The notes under the pieces: generated by a model
The model's database searches: none
The model's input: only the letters and a program-made list of their open reading frames with translations
Told to the model about the DNA's origin: nothing
Assembly: GCF_000021705.1 (NCBI RefSeq)
Contig: NC_012751.1
Coordinates: forward strand, 1,240,001-1,304,000
Origin: Candidatus Hamiltonella defensa 5AT (Acyrthosiphon pisum)
Lineage (GTDB): Bacteria > Pseudomonadota > Gammaproteobacteria > Enterobacterales > Enterobacteriaceae
Length of the DNA stretch: 64,000 bases
Reading direction: 5' to 3'
Made by a program: the position numbers and the translations under genes
Shown here: one piece after another, positions 36,541 to 45,903 of the stretch
How the letters are laid out: each line of letters opens with the position of its first letter
Numbering within the stretch: position 1 is the stretch's first letter

Positions 36541-36910
36541 GCCATTTTATTTTTTAATATAAAAAAATAGATATTAAACCTAATTATCTCAATTTGAATA
36601 TTAGGCGAAAAGAATGAGAAAAAATAATAAAGAAAGCAGTCTAAAAAGACTGAGTAAGAGCATTTTTAAAATATTTTAAATTCACAATGAGATCACCTGT
36701 AGTCGCATTTTCAATAAAAAAACTCATTAATATCAATGAGCCAAAACCAGAAAAAAGACACCCCAAACTCCGAAGAATATGGGCGAGCTCCATAGGATAA
36801 AAAATTCAATACTATCATATGCTTCTACAAGCAATTAGGGGTAGTGACCGGGTAGCTGCGATAACCGCCAACTTTTTTCTGGCTATAACAGTATCCGGTC
36901 TTTTTGGCGC
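36541..36910. other. Non-coding region after traM
   Basis: No intact gene. It contains a perfect 6-bp hairpin CAGTCT-AAAA-AGACTG (36637-36652); in F this position between traM and traJ holds the finP/traJ leader, but no traJ follows here. Otherwise A/T-rich. Confidence 0.4.
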
Positions 36911-37213
36911 TTACACAGAAAATCCGTAGTGGGTCCCGTCGGGAAGCTCGACGTCAAGACGTAGCTTTCCACCGGATGCTTCCACGTAGCGTTTGAGCGA
37001 GGACAGCTTCAAGTCGCGCCCCGGTTTCTCCATATCAGAGACGGTCGGTTGTTTGATGCCTAGGGAAGCAGCAATGTCTTCCTGGGTCAGATTCATGCGT
37101 TCGCGGAGCTCGGCCAAGTGAATATTAAGCAACATCTCAGTCGCCGCCTTTTGTGCTTTGGCAACAACCTCGGGTTTTTCATTCGCCCGCATTTGATCAA
37201 GAGTTCTTGCCAT
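36911..37213 (-). CDS. higA: HigA-family antitoxin
   Basis: 100 aa. XRE-type helix-turn-helix (LRERMNLTQEDIAASLGIKQ, PTVSDMEK) preceded by a helical region and followed by LKRYVEASGGKLRLDVELPD, typical of HigA/HigA2 of host-inhibition TA pairs. It lies downstream of its higB toxin, the reversed order typical of hig loci. Intact; its toxin is frameshifted. Confidence 0.85.
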   Translation of the reverse strand: MARTLDQMRANEKPEVVAKAQKAATEMLLNIHLAELRERMNLTQEDIAASLGIKQPTVSDMEKPGRDLKLSSLKRYVEASGGKLRLDVELPDGTHYGFSV

Positions 37214-37218
37214 AATAT

Positions 37219-37564
37219 CTACTCCTTCTTCAATTTCTCCAGATGCGCCGCAAACTCACGGGCTGCTATCGGGAGCATGACTTCGTAAAATCTTTTCTCA
37301 TCTCCGGTTTTGTTGCCGGCACAAAGAAAAATCCCTTTTCGTTTGGGATCGAACGCAAAGAATGCGCGGATTGGATCTCCTTTGCTTTGAACTCTCGGCT
37401 CTTTCCTATTGATGTGAACCGTTCACAGTGTCTGCATATGGCCTGGATAACATTGGCCCCCGTTCTCGAAGCACCATCATTGAAGCCAAGACGTTGGCAC
37501 GGCCGGGGTCATCCGGAGAGTCGAACCCCTCATCAAAAGTGTCTGTTGTCTCGATGATCCACAT
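37219..37564 (-). pseudogene. higB: HigB-family toxin, frameshifted
   Basis: Reads MWIIETTDTFDEGFDSPDDP, then GRANVLASMMVLRERGPML, SRPYADTVNGSHQ, stop; the frame resumes with RKEPRVQSKGDPIRAFFAFD, PKRKGIFLCAGNKTGDEK, RFYEVMLPIAAREFAAHL. This is a RelE-fold mRNA-cleaving toxin with one indel near 37430. The tail ends 6 bases before the higA start. Antitoxin likely persists without toxin. Confidence 0.82.
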
Positions 37565-37805
37565 GACTACTCCTTAACTTGATATAGATTTAATGCTATA
37601 TAGATTAAAAACTACAATCAAGAAAAATCTGCCTGCCGACAATTAATATGTCTAGTGTCAAATACGAACGTTTTTGGCACGGTCGTGAGCCCTATCGATT
37701 TTTCTGTGAAACTGGTTGTTTTTGTGTTTCAATTCTGGTCTCAAAAACAAAGTGCCAATATTCTTCTCTTAGAACGGATTATGGCATATTTCCAAGAGTG
37801 ACTTC

Positions 37806-37948
37806 GTGCTAGTTGGCTATGCTCACGTCTCAACCCCCTCTCAAAGCTTGGATCTGCAAATCAAGGCACTCAAAGAAGCCGGTTGCAACAAAATCTTCAC
37901 GGATGTCCCCAGTGGTGTAAAAGCAGCGCGGCCCGGTCTCAAAGCTTC
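37806..37948 (+). pseudogene. Serine resolvase N-terminal fragment
   Basis: MLVGYAHVSTPSQSLDLQIK, then ALKEAGCNKIFTDVPSGVKA and ARPGL: first ~47 residues of a Tn3/Pin-type resolvase with catalytic Ser 9. It then runs into the antisense of an Rpn fragment, so it is truncated at a recombination junction near 37946. Confidence 0.8.
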
Positions 37949-38167
37949 ACCCTTTTTCGTCTTTAATAAATACAGAATATCGCTTTGATACGCCTTCATG
38001 TCTTCATCGACAAAAGACCCTGACTCCACTTTCATCGTCGTAAAGTCACATAAGGCTTTCATCTCATCAGGGAGCCATATCTCAAAAAAGTCTTGCGCCG
38101 TCTCTTTTTCATGGAGAAATTGACGAAAAACGGCGTCATGGGGAGTCGGGGTAAATTTTTTAGTCAT
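37946..38167 (-). pseudogene. Rpn-family N-terminal fragment
   Basis: Minus strand from ATG 38167: MTKKFTPTPHDAVFRQFLHE, then ETAQDFFEIWLPDEMKALCD and VESGSFVDEDMKAYQSDILY, LLKTKKGE. This is the N-terminal PD-(D/E)XK nuclease part of Rpn proteins, compare the copy at 59265 (LPHDALFKQFLGDI). It is cut at the junction with the resolvase fragment. Confidence 0.8.
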
Positions 38168-38354
38168 GGTGAGACATTCAATATCAAAGTGATGGATAAG
38201 CCTATCACAAAATAGCCCGGAAGGCTTATTCAAGGCCTTCATGCTTAATGTCACACCTCACACTCAACAAAAATAAAAATAAAAATAAGTATTTTTTACT
38301 CTTTTTGCTATAGTATAAAACATATCTACCCTTCAAATCATGAGGAGAAATATC

Positions 38355-38566
38355 ATGTCACTGTCTATTCAAAGCCAAAATAATCGCTATCGCTTATGCC
38401 AGAAAGCGCTTAACGAGAAAAATATCGAACACCCAATTAAAGTCTGTTTAAGAAAAACGCGACCAATATAGGAATATGGGAACCCATTAAAGGCTTTTTT
38501 TGTCGAACCAGGAAAACTCAAGTTCTGGAAAAAGTCCATGAATTAACGCATCACCATTATGAATGA
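38355..38566 (+). pseudogene. Remnant of a type III effector-like gene
   Basis: Good RBS (GAGGAGA) and ATG 38355: MSLSIQSQNNRYRLCQKALN, stop near 38468; another frame continues GIWEPIKGFFCRTRKTQVLE and KVHELTHHHYE, stop 38566. Closely parallels IWEKIKDWFCGTNTIEALGK / LYDLTHH of the intact gene at 29638-31098, including the SPI-2-like motif (WEPIKGFF). At least one frameshift; the C-terminal domain is gone. Confidence 0.75.
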
Positions 38567-38691
38567 TGAACTTAATTAATACTGAATCAGCAGTAAAAAA
38601 AGGGGCCTTTCTTTTACTAAACGAGTTGCTTAATAAAAAAAGCGTTTTTTAGACATTTTTAGGGATCGTTCTTAAATTAAGAACAACTTGT

Positions 38692-39195
38692 TTACTCTGT
38701 TTTTAAAGTAATTTTTTTTAATACGAGCATCAAGGTCATTGGATGTATTGGGGATTCTTGAAAACCGTACTTTTGGTAAAATTTTTTAGCTCTTTCGTTC
38801 AATGCATGGACCAGTAATGCTCTTACACCGACATTCTCTGAGACAGCTCTAACACGAACGACCGCATCTTGGAGCAATCCAGCACCAAGCTTAATCCCTT
38901 GAGCACGTGTATCAACGGCGAGCCTCCCAAGCACCATGACAGGCATGGGATCTGGCATGTTTCGACGGACGGCGCTGAGAGCATCTTGATGCGTGACAGC
39001 TCCTGCTGCTAAAGCGTAATACCCGATCGCACATTGGTTAGCATCAACAACGACGAAGGTTCGACTGGCACCGTTGATATGATTGACCCTCGCCCGCCGC
39101 TTAAGCCAATCGTCTAATGAGGGTTCACCACAACTAAATCCATCGAGTTTATGTATCTCGGTAAGGGGTTGTGGGGATAAAAATAGATTATTCAT
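38692..39195 (-). CDS. GNAT-family toxin, TacT-like
   Basis: 167 aa from ATG 39195, overlapping the antitoxin stop by 4 bases (ATGA). GNAT fold: FSCGEPSLDDWLKRRARVNH, RTFVVVDANQCAIGYYALA, VLGRLAVDTRAQGIKLGAGL (acetyl-CoA loop R/Q-x-x-G-x-G/A), ALNERAKKFYQKYGF. TacT-type toxins acetylate aminoacyl-tRNA. Partner of a DUF1778 antitoxin. Appears intact. Confidence 0.88.
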   Translation of the reverse strand: MNNLFLSPQPLTEIHKLDGFSCGEPSLDDWLKRRARVNHINGASRTFVVVDANQCAIGYYALAAGAVTHQDALSAVRRNMPDPMPVMVLGRLAVDTRAQGIKLGAGLLQDAVVRVRAVSENVGVRALLVHALNERAKKFYQKYGFQESPIHPMTLMLVLKKITLKTE

Positions 39196-39464
39196 TCTTG
39201 GCTTGTCTTCCACGGAGCCTTAACAAGCATTAATTTCTCAAGGGATTGATTTTCACTTTGTGCTTCATCAATCAATTTTTTGAACAACCGAAACCTATTT
39301 TTATCCAGTCTAGAAAATACTTGATCGAGCATAATTGATTTCGCTCTTTCGCAAGCCACTTCTAGCATGAAATCTGAACGGTTTTTGCCCATCAATCGAG
39401 CCGCATAGTCAATCAAATCACGCTCTTCTTTTAGGGCTCGTAGGTTAATAGCGGCATCACGCAT
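39192..39464 (-). CDS. DUF1778 antitoxin, TacA-like
   Basis: 90 aa, ribbon-helix-helix type: INLRALKEERDLIDYAARLM, GKNRSDFMLEVACERAKSIM, then a toxin-binding tail (RFRLFKKLIDEAQSENQSLE). First gene of the pair with the GNAT toxin; autoregulation of the shared promoter is expected. Confidence 0.88.
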   Translation of the reverse strand: MRDAAINLRALKEERDLIDYAARLMGKNRSDFMLEVACERAKSIMLDQVFSRLDKNRFRLFKKLIDEAQSENQSLEKLMLVKAPWKTSQE

Positions 39465-39851
39465 AGATTTTCCCTTTTCTGTATTAACAATGGATACACA
39501 AACTTAATTTATATGAATGCATATCTATTGTAAATACGTTATCCAAAAAATCACTCATTCCTTGAGGAGCCTAAGATAGGTTTTCGGAGAATTACGGGGG
39601 ATAAGATGATATGTAAGAAGAATGATCCTTCTTGGTAAATTGTGAATGATTTAAAAATGCCCCTTTCTTTTACTGTCTTTTCCAAAAGGATCTTTTTTAA
39701 ACCGCCAAATTTTTTCTTTCGGTGTGGGCTGTGCTGTTAAGTATTCTGACCTACTTTACATAGGGCACCTGACATCAGGATAGGGCATAGTTCAGTTTGA
39801 CAATGTTAGAGCGATCGGGTTGATAAAATGAATGACTAAACCAGAAATCAT
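39465..39851. other. Non-coding region
   Basis: Holds the tacAT promoter on its left side (AGATTTTCCCTTTTCTG... on the plus strand) and no recognisable gene or repeat up to the inverted repeat starting at 39852. Confidence 0.4.
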
Positions 39852-40134
39852 AAAAACGTCAATATAATAAGAAATGCCAATCAATGTTTTATTTGATATC
39901 ATTATTTTAAATGAAATACGATGCCGTTGAAAAACCTTTGAAGGTAGAGGTGTTTTATTCATTTTTATAATCGACAGGGAGATTGTAGTACATGCATCTC
40001 ATCATCAACTGGGAAGATTTTTTACACCACCACTGGCAAAAGCGGCCTGTTTTGTTAAAACAATCGATTTCTGATTTTGTGAACCCGATTTCGCCTGAAG
40101 AGCTGGAAACACTGGTGATAAAAAAAGCGCTCGA
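39852..40134. repeat. Long inverted repeat, left arm (roxA promoter and 5' end)
   Basis: 283 bases nearly identical (two differences seen) to the reverse complement of 43314-43597. Covers the roxA-like promoter region, its start codon and first ~48 codons. The arms face each other across roxA and mutL. Confidence 0.92.
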
Positions 40135-41092
40135 ATGCCAACTCATTCAAAGAAGTCACGGAAAATGTCAATTAGGGTATCAAGCTTTTAATGGGTATGG
40201 GTCATTAGGCCAAAGGAACTGGTCACTATGGGTGGAAGCACTCCACCATTGTCACAGAGCTGCTGAAGAATTCCTGTCTCTGTTTCGTATTTTTCCCGAT
40301 TGGTACACAGAAGAATTGACGACATTTTTTTCAGTACCCGGCGGGGGGATTGGCCCACAGACTGAACCGGCTGACGTATTGGTGATACAAGGAATGGGAC
40401 GTAGCCGATGGCGTGTATGGCATCAATTGTTATTGCTTGAGCACTATAAAAAGAACGACTTTTCTGTGCCCATCATTAATGAAGAGTTGATTTCCGGGGA
40501 TCTGTTGTATATCCCAAAGGAATTTCCCCATGAAGCCATTTCGTCCGAAGTGGCCATGAGTTACTGCCTTCAGTTTTGGACAGACAACAGCCTTCGCATG
40601 ATAAGGAACTGGACTGAGTCGCTTTCAGATGAAAACCATCGAGGCATTGAGTATTCCCCCTCACCCGATTTACTTCTGCGAGAAGATCCCACCGAAATTC
40701 TGCCACAAGACCTCACGGCCCTCTAGGACATGATGAGTCAATTCTTACTCCAGAAAAGAGCCCATCTGGACATCTGGTTTGTTCAAAAGATGTCTCAAAC
40801 CGCCTATGAGTTACCGAAGGCGCCGGAAGCAGAGGTGTACTCCCCTTCACAGGTTCAGACTTTATTGCAACAGGGACATCCATTGCGCCGATTAATGGGG
40901 CTACGTATGTTGCACATCGGGAACCGCTATTTTGTCAACGGCGAATCCCTGTTATCAGATCATGCCGACGCATGGAATGTGCTGGCACGACACAGAACGA
41001 TTGAGGGCCCCATGCTCATAAAATTCATCAACGAGGCCGATTTTTTGGCAGAGTTAACCTTGATTATCAATAAAGGGTATTGGTATTTTTAA
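39992..41092 (+). pseudogene. roxA: RoxA/YcfD-like ribosomal oxygenase with in-frame stop and lost iron ligands
   Basis: Homologue of E. coli YcfD (50S protein L16 arginine hydroxylase), 366 codons against 373: INWEDFLHHHWQKRPVLLKQ, FFSVPGGGIGP, VLVIQGMGRSRWRVW, GDLLYIPKEFPHEA, and the C-terminal dimerisation/winged-helix part. A TAG at 40724-40726 splits it; the fragment at 23.7 kb has CAA there. The HxD iron-binding motif (GPHLD in YcfD) reads GPQTE here; only the distal His (FPHEA) stays. So even without the stop it should lack oxygenase activity. Confidence 0.87.
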
Positions 41093-41333
41093 CCATAAAA
41101 AAAGTAATGATGCCATGGATGAATGGCCTTCTTTCAAAGGAATTTTTCTATTTAAGAATGCAAGATTAATAGAGGCTCGCCCAGATGTGAGCGTAACCGA
41201 GCGACCGAACTTTCATACACTTCAGGACAGCGCTTGCCTCCGCTGCTAAAAACATTCACCGTGATTTTGCAAAGTGCCTCTGTCACCATTTAAACCTCTT
41301 TCAACGCTGACAGTGCCAAACAGAGAATTGTCT

Positions 41334-43106
41334 ATGCCTATTAAAATTTTACCGACTGAATTGGCGAATCAAATTGCCGCAGGGGAAGTAGTAGAAAGGC
41401 CTGCTTCTGTCGTCAAAGAATTGGTTGAAAACAGTCTGGATGCCGGGGCCACAAAAATGGAGATTGACATTCATCGGGGAGGCATAGAGCAGATCCAGAT
41501 CTGTGATAACGGCTGTGGGATCAGTAAAGAAGATTTACCCTTGGCACTGGCACGTCATGCCACCGATAAAATTGCTTCTCTGGAAGATTTACAGAGCATT
41601 CTCAGTATGGGATTTCGTGGAGAAGCGCTGGCCAGCATCAGCTCTGTTTCCCGATTACAGTTAACTTCCCGCCCAGCTGAACAAGAAGACGCTTGGCAAG
41701 CCTACACAGAGGGGCGTGACATGAATGTCACGATAAAGCCGGCCTCACATCCTGTGGGCAGTACGATTGAGGTGTTAAATTTATTTTATAATACGCCCGC
41801 TCGAAGAAAATTTCTGCGAACAGAGAAAACAGAATGGCAATATATTGATGAGGTGGTCAGGCGTCTTGCCCTCTCTCGGTTTGATGTGTCCATTTCGCTG
41901 TCGCATAACGGGAAATTATTACGTCAATACGTCAGGGTCCAGTCGGGATCACAAAGGGAACGGCGTCTTCTTCGATTATGTGGCGCCCCATTTTTAAAAC
42001 AGGCGCTCGCACTGTCTTTCGATCACTCTGGCTTAAGTCTAAAGGGTTGGATAGCAGAGGCGAATGGGCCTAAAATGAACGAGATCCAGTATTTTTTTAT
42101 TAACCGTCGGATTATTCGTGATAGGGTAATCAATCATGCCGTTCGCCAAGCCTATGAAGCCATTTCAACAGGGCCTAAAAACCCGAGCTACGTTCTTTAT
42201 TTAGATATCGATCCGCGTCAAATCGATGTGAATGTGCATCCCACCAAACAAGAAGTCCGTTTTCATCAGACGAGGTTAGTGCATGATTTTATTTATCACG
42301 CCATTACAAACGCTTTAAGTCATTCAGCCTGTTCCTCTTCTGACTCTTCTGCTGATATAGAGCAAAATGACTCGGTTGTTAAAGAAAGCCCCAAAATACG
42401 TAAAGAAAATCGTGCCTCTGCAGGGAGAAACACCTATGTTGAACCTGATATTATCACAAAACAAACTGATGAAGCTTCTTTGTCTTTTCATGACACCAGT
42501 CGAACAGAGCACAAGGAGACATCTTTAAAAAAAGATATTTTAGGAGAAGTCAATGAGCATTATTTTTGGCGAGTCCTCAGTATTGTTTCGTCTTGCTATG
42601 CCCTGATAGAATATGGCAACAACATTGCTTTATTATCATTACCTGAAGCAGATCGCTTGCTCAAAAAAGTCGGGTTGACGCCCCCATCGGAAAAATCACG
42701 AATACAGCCTCTGCTTATTCCTGTCAAATTTACATTAGAAAAAGCGGAAATGATGGCTTGTGAACGGCATCAACATTTACTCACTTTAATCGGCATTGAG
42801 TTAGTCATAGAAAAAGATACGACCGTCCTCAGGGGGATTTCTTTAGCATTACGGGCTCACAATATGCAAAAGCTCATTCCCAAGTTATTGGTCTATTTGT
42901 CAGAGCATGCCCCCCTGTTGCCAGAAAATCTTGCTGATTGGGTGGCTGCTCAACTTCAATCTTTGCCTCATGAATGGACTGTCTCGCAGGCGGTACAATT
43001 ATTAACGGATTTTGAACGTTATTGCCCTAGATATATTAAGGAGCCCTCTGAAAAACTATTACAATGTATAGATATTCAGCCCGCATTAGCGAGGCTAGCT
43101 CATTAA
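41334..43106 (+). CDS. mutL: DNA mismatch repair protein MutL
   Basis: 590 aa (E. coli 615). ATG 41334 (MPIKILPTELANQIAAGEVV) matches the family start; the frame is open to 41274. GHKL ATPase motifs: ENSLDAGA (about residue 32), DNGCGI (about 57), GFRGEALASI (about 93), then NTPARRKFL and DVNVHPTKQEVRF; variable linker; C-terminal dimerisation domain (AALIEYGNNI-like CYALIEYGNNIALL, AAQLQSLPHEWTV). Couples MutS recognition to MutH/UvrD. Appears intact. Its usual neighbours (amiB, miaA, hfq) are absent; it stands alone between inverted roxA pieces. Confidence 0.95.
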   Translation: MPIKILPTELANQIAAGEVVERPASVVKELVENSLDAGATKMEIDIHRGGIEQIQICDNGCGISKEDLPLALARHATDKIASLEDLQSILSMGFRGEALASISSVSRLQLTSRPAEQEDAWQAYTEGRDMNVTIKPASHPVGSTIEVLNLFYNTPARRKFLRTEKTEWQYIDEVVRRLALSRFDVSISLSHNGKLLRQYVRVQSGSQRERRLLRLCGAPFLKQALALSFDHSGLSLKGWIAEANGPKMNEIQYFFINRRIIRDRVINHAVRQAYEAISTGPKNPSYVLYLDIDPRQIDVNVHPTKQEVRFHQTRLVHDFIYHAITNALSHSACSSSDSSADIEQNDSVVKESPKIRKENRASAGRNTYVEPDIITKQTDEASLSFHDTSRTEHKETSLKKDILGEVNEHYFWRVLSIVSSCYALIEYGNNIALLSLPEADRLLKKVGLTPPSEKSRIQPLLIPVKFTLEKAEMMACERHQHLLTLIGIELVIEKDTTVLRGISLALRAHNMQKLIPKLLVYLSEHAPLLPENLADWVAAQLQSLPHEWTVSQAVQLLTDFERYCPRYIKEPSEKLLQCIDIQPALARLAH

Positions 43107-43313
43107 AAATACTTAAAATGATATTTCGGCGTAAAGTGGCTTATTCACTCCAAGAGATTCAAAAAGACATCACTCAGGCCAGAATGGTTGACTCTTTTTT
43201 TGTGTTACTTTAAGTTTCCTGTAGGAAGATATTTCTGGTCACCCTTTGAAAGGCATTGTTCAGAGGTGTTTTTTTTCTAGTTTGAGTCATTACTCAATGA
43301 ATAAAAATAAATT

Positions 43314-43456
43314 TCGAGCGCTTTTTTTATCACCAGTGTTTCCAGCTCTTCAGGCGAAATCGGGTTCACAAAATCAGAAATCGATTGTTTTAACAAAACA
43401 GGCCGCTTTTGCCAGTGGTGGTGTAAAAAATCTTCCCAGTTGATGATGAGATGCAT
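43314..43456 (-). pseudogene. 5' fragment of the roxA-like gene
   Basis: MHLIINWEDFLHHHWQKRPV, then LLKQSISDFVNPISPEELET and LVIKKALE, then sequence unrelated to roxA. Identical in translation to the start of the gene at 39992. A truncated duplicate in inverted orientation. Confidence 0.9.
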
Positions 43457-43597
43457 GTACTACAATCTCCCTGTCGATTATAAAAATCAATAAAACACCT
43501 CTACCTTCAAAGATTTTTCAACGGCATCGTATTTCATTTAAAATAATGATATCAAATAAAACATTGATTGGCATTTCTTATTATATTGACGTTTTTC
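43314..43597. repeat. Long inverted repeat, right arm
   Basis: Reverse complement of 39852-40134, with a few substitutions. Carries on the minus strand the roxA-like start (ATG at 43456) and ~48 codons before it breaks off at 43314. Confidence 0.92.
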
Positions 43598-44019
43598 TTT
43601 TGTTTTAATGCCAAAATAATCGTATTGATTAAATGTAAAAAAATGAGAGGGGGAAACGAAAGTCGTTGAATACTTCTGAGGCATGGGTCACTTCCTTGTG
43701 ATGTGTGAATGTCAATAAAAATTAATCAATGTCGCTTTAAGGAATATTAATGGTTAATTTTATGATGTAAACTCATCAATGAAGGTTAATTTCAGCTTGT
43801 TGTCAACTGGTTGCGGGTTTTTTAAAGGAATGGAATTTATTTTTAAGTCAATGGCAGCAATGAGTTTCTGAAAGATGATACATTGAGTTAAAATTGAAGA
43901 TTTATGGACTTAATCAATGCAAAAACTCCTTGCTATCAACAGATCCCAACGAATTTGACTCTTGAGCAGTTCAACCCATTTGTCTTACCGCACCTGAGCA
44001 TAGGTCGCCAAGGAGGGCT
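43598..44019. other. Non-coding region
   Basis: A/T-rich, no ORF, no repeat recognised. Its right part may include the 5' end of the decayed IS5-type element. Confidence 0.4.
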
Positions 44020-44610
44020 CTATCGCTCAGGTCTTCAAATAATCCGTGCTTAAATTGCACCAAGATCATTTACTAGATACCTCTGTGAACTCCGGTGATG
44101 GGGACAACCACTGTAGCGAAAAAAGGCGGTGATAACATGGGTTATAACGGCCACAAGAAGGTCAAAGGTAACAAAGTGGTCGCCTTCTGTGCTCGCCCCA
44201 TTTATTTCTGCGCAGGGCAATTAAAATGAATGTCCGCTACTGAGTCAGGCAGTATCGATATTATCAGGCATGATAAAGAGTATTGGCCTTTCTTTTAAAG
44301 GCAGCATTCGGGGCCTACGATTGCCGAAAGAACTGTAAAATCATCTTTAATCAGGTTATTACGCCGAACATCAACGAAAATCAGCGGAACCGAAAAACGA
44401 CAAAACGGGGACGCCACCCAATTTTTAACTCCACCATTTTTAGTGAATGTTTTAGAACGATTGAGCGGGTCTTTGCTTGGGAAGATAAATTCTGGCGTTT
44501 ATTTCTGCGCTTTGAGCGTATGAGCTCTGTACACTATGCATTTAAAACGCTCGCCTATACCCTCATCAATCTCAGGCATGTTGTCAGTAGACTTATCAAA
44601 AAAACAGACA
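44020..44610 (+). pseudogene. IS5-family transposase remnant
   Basis: Scattered frames: GTTTVAKKGGDNMGYNGHKK then VKGNKVVAFCARP (44110-44200), then FGAYDCRKNCKIIFNQVITP, NINENQRNRKTTKRGRHPIF, ECFRTIERVFAWEDKFWRLF, LRFERMSSVHYAFKTLAYTL and INLRH. These are the conserved blocks of IS5-type DDE transposases. Several frameshifts and a deletion; no termini found. Confidence 0.75.
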
Positions 44611-44854
44611 ATGGATTTTCCTCGGTGGGAGACACCGAGCTCCTTCTATGCCAACCGTTGGCCAAAATCCGCTCACAATCATCAAAAAAATTTCAATTTT
44701 GGCGGCGGGATCCTCAATTTACCATGATCGGCGCCTCCCGATATTTTATCGAAATCTTCAGTGGGTAAACCCGAAACCAGTTGTAAGATATAATCAAATA
44801 TTTTTGACAGTTTTTAATTCCATAAGGTCTCTTGTTTTACAACATAGAAAGACT

Positions 44855-45124
44855 TCATTCAGACAAGTATTGTTCTGGGCGTTTGACATTAAAGGACTTT
44901 TTAACTGAGTCTTTTAAGGCTTTTCCAAAACGAAAATTAGGGACATAGCATTCAGTAATGTGCTTTTTTTTACCCGTTATAGGGTTACGTCCGACACGTG
45001 CTGGACGTATAGTTGACCTTAAAAGTACCAAAACCCCGAATTTTAAGGTGGCTTGTTTTTTCAAAGAGTCACTCATTCCATTTAAGAAAGCATTTAAGGC
45101 GATTTTAGCTTTAGTTTTGCTCAT
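44855..45124 (-). CDS. HU/IHF-family DNA-binding protein
   Basis: 89 aa. C-terminal two thirds are HU-like (LKFGVLVLLRSTIRPARVGR, NPITGKKKHITECYVPNFRF, GKALKDSVKKSFN), with the RNP-x-TG motif of the DNA-binding arm. The N-terminal helix is about 5 residues shorter than usual and diverged (KIALNAFLNGMSD). Nucleoid or recombination accessory protein. Another HU-like gene lies at 58.9 kb. Confidence 0.75.
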   Translation of the reverse strand: MSKTKAKIALNAFLNGMSDSLKKQATLKFGVLVLLRSTIRPARVGRNPITGKKKHITECYVPNFRFGKALKDSVKKSFNVKRPEQYLSE

Positions 45125-45159
45125 ATCCGCCTTTTCTGCTACTTCATCACAGTTGATTC

Positions 45160-45530
45160 TTACTGTGGGCTGTACGCTGGTACAGCAAATATGGCATCAG
45201 CTATCGCGAACTCCAGGAAATGTTGGCTAAACTCGGTGTCAGTGTCGACCATACGACGCTCTACCGCTGGGTTCAGCGCTATGCTCCGAAAATGGAAAAG
45301 AGGCTGCGGTGGTCTGGCTCAATCTTTCCGATCTTAGCCAGTGGCACATTGACGAGACCTACGTGAAGGTGAATGGCCGGTGGGCTTATTTGTATCGTGC
45401 CGTCGACAGCGGAGGACGTACCCTCGATTTTTATCTTTCCTCCCGTCGTAACAGCAAAGCCGCATGGCGGTTTCTGGGTAAGATTTTAAACAAGGTGAAA
45501 CGCTGTCAGATCCCAATATTTGCAACAGTG
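45160..45530 (+). pseudogene. IS6/IS26-family transposase remnant
   Basis: WAVRWYSKYGISYRELQEML, AKLGVSVDHTTLYRWVQRYA, PKMEKRLRW, then after a shift SQWHIDETYVKVNGRWAYLY, RAVDSGGRTLDFYLSSRRNS, KAAWRFLGKILNKVK. DDE family IS6 with the first two acidic regions visible; both ends are missing, and a frameshift near 45310 breaks it. Confidence 0.85.
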
Positions 45531-45561
45531 CCAGCCATACTACCTTCAGGGATGTCACAAG

Positions 45562-45903
45562 TCAGTCAAGAATAGCTCCTAATATAGCTAATACTTCATT
45601 AACAATATATTCAGGGACTTTTTCAATTTTTTTAGCTTTTCTTGCGATGAGATCAACCATGCGAATACCGTTTGTTAATATGACTCCTTGTGTTTCAGTG
45701 CCTGTACCCATGAGCGGCACTGAAAATCCTCTAAATCTCGCAAAATCCCCGCCTTGAGTAATAGGAGCGATCAAAGTGAGTCCTAACTTATTAAAGTTTA
45801 TGGGCGATAAAACTAGGCAGGGCCTAAAGTCACCCTGAAGTTCTTTGCCAGAAGTCGGGTTAAGACAGCATAGTACAATATCGCCTCGCTCAAATACTGC
45901 CAT
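45562..45903 (-). CDS. MazF/PemK-family toxin
   Basis: 113 aa mRNA interferase: MAVFERGDIVLCCLNPTSGK (RGDI motif), RPCLVLSPINFN, LIAPITQGGDFARFRGFSVP, GVILTNGIRMVDLIARK. The single-base overlap with the antitoxin stop indicates coupling. ChpB-like by pattern. Appears intact. Confidence 0.9.
   Translation of the reverse strand: MAVFERGDIVLCCLNPTSGKELQGDFRPCLVLSPINFNKLGLTLIAPITQGGDFARFRGFSVPLMGTGTETQGVILTNGIRMVDLIARKAKKIEKVPEYIVNEVLAILGAILD

Noticed and set aside
37243..37557. 104-codon plus-strand ORF over higB
   Set aside because: The minus strand gives clear HigB motifs in two frames; the plus frame is a shadow.
44610..44854. Short coding-like stretch after the IS5 relic
   Set aside because: Overlapping frames with no recognisable motif; too short and broken to call.
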